Assembly: GCA_034411955.1 (NCBI GenBank)
Contig: DAOUMF010000144.1
Span: 1-6,105, forward strand
Direction of reading: 5' to 3'
DNA length: 6,105 nucleotides
DNA from: DAOUMF01 sp034411955
GTDB lineage: Bacteria > Chloroflexota > Dehalococcoidia > SM23-28-2 > RBG-16-64-32
Shown: one piece after another, positions 5,642-6,105 of the stretch
How positions within the stretch are numbered: position 1 is the first letter of the stretch
Layout: each line of letters starts with the position of its first letter
Notes under the pieces: model-generated
What the model was told of the DNA's origin: nothing
Database searches by the model: none
What the model saw: the letters and a program-made list of their open reading frames with translations, nothing else
Translations under genes and position numbers: made by a program

Positions 5642-6105
5642 CTAGGTAGTTGCGGCGCCCTTGGCGCGGACGCGGTGGCTGCAGGCGCGCTGGCCGCGGA
5701 GGAGGCTCTCGGTGAGGCGGGTGTCGGCACCGGTGAGGATGCGTATGAAGTCCACATGGAGGACGCAGACGGCGTGGTCCTGCTGGGCCACCTTGGAGAG
5801 GGGACAGGTGAACTCGTCGATGTAGTAGTCCCTGTCCTCCTGGCGACAGTCCACGACGCAGCCCTGCTCCTCCATGATCCGGGCGGTCTCCCGCACGCGC
5901 TCGGCCAGAGGCTTTCCCTCCATCCGCTCGGTGTAGGGAGCGGCCAGGCGTTCCGCCACCTGACGGAGGAGCTCCTGCAGGCGCTCGTTACCCTCGCTTG
6001 AGCGGATCTCCTCCAAGAGGGTGCTGGCCAGGGCGTCGTAGGTCTTGGGGAAGAGGGCATCGGCCTTCTCGGTGACGGAGTATACTAGGGCCGGCCGGCC
6101 GACAC
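5642..6105 (-). CDS. COG2345/SufR-like winged-helix regulator, N-terminus cut by window edge
   Basis: C-terminal 153 residues of a longer gene whose frame is open at the right edge; most of the DNA-binding domain is outside. The first visible stretch, GRPALVYSVTEKADALFPK (2-20), is the wing and following helix typical of the ArsR/DeoR-like COG2345 regulators that include the Fe-S sensor SufR. A long helical segment (about 20-80) follows, then a Cys-rich domain with FTCPLSKVA (Cys100), AVC (Cys113) and RGQRACSHRV (Cys141), plus Cys82 and Cys86. The CP...C...C pattern fits Fe-S cluster-binding members; cluster binding itself is inferred. Members of this group often regulate suf Fe-S assembly or stress genes, but no suf gene is visible here. 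It ends 119 bp before the PP2C-like gene on the same strand. Confidence 0.82.
   Translation of the reverse strand, partial: VGRPALVYSVTEKADALFPKTYDALASTLLEEIRSSEGNERLQELLRQVAERLAAPYTERMEGKPLAERVRETARIMEEQGCVVDCRQEDRDYYIDEFTCPLSKVAQQDHAVCVLHVDFIRILTGADTRLTESLLRGQRACSHRVRAKGAATT

Overview
The window is GC-rich, roughly two-thirds G+C by eye, with compact gene spacing and housekeeping content typical of a bacterial chromosome. The HrcA/CIRCE-controlled groESL operon, a protein of the DUF2851 type, GC-biased codons and two promoters placed almost on the start codon point loosely to a high-GC lineage such as Chloroflexota. That placement is inferred from gene content only and is not proven.

Layout. 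(1) Positions 1-2142, minus strand: the groES-groEL chaperonin operon. A TATCAT promoter and a perfect CIRCE operator precede groES, which has a GTG start. A 116-bp gap holding a long imperfect hairpin follows, then groEL, which runs off the left edge short of its C-terminal tail. (2) Positions 2208-3795, plus strand, divergent from groES: a two-gene unit. A small XRE-type helix-turn-helix protein has a palindrome inside its probable promoter. It overlaps by 17 nt the start of a DUF2851-like protein with possible nuclease-like motifs and a 1+3 cysteine pattern. (3) Positions 3796-3861: a short convergent gap filled by an inverted repeat. (4) Positions 3862-5522, minus strand: tsaD, of the tRNA t6A37 modification pathway, sits behind a degenerate PP2C-like gene. 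The two overlap as CTGA, and the best start for tsaD is a CTG codon preceded by GGAGG. (5) Positions 5523-5641: a gap with a third long inverted repeat and a -10-like hexamer next to the PP2C-like start. (6) Positions 5642-6105, minus strand: the C-terminal part of a COG2345/SufR-like winged-helix regulator with a cysteine-rich sensor domain, cut by the right edge.

The genes do not form one obvious pathway. The points of most interest are the CTG start of tsaD, the pseudo-phosphatase coupled to it, the XRE/DUF2851 pair with its promoter palindrome, and three intergenic hairpins of similar build but different sequence. I found no tRNA or rRNA gene, CRISPR array or transposase. No gene-free stretch exceeds about 200 bp.
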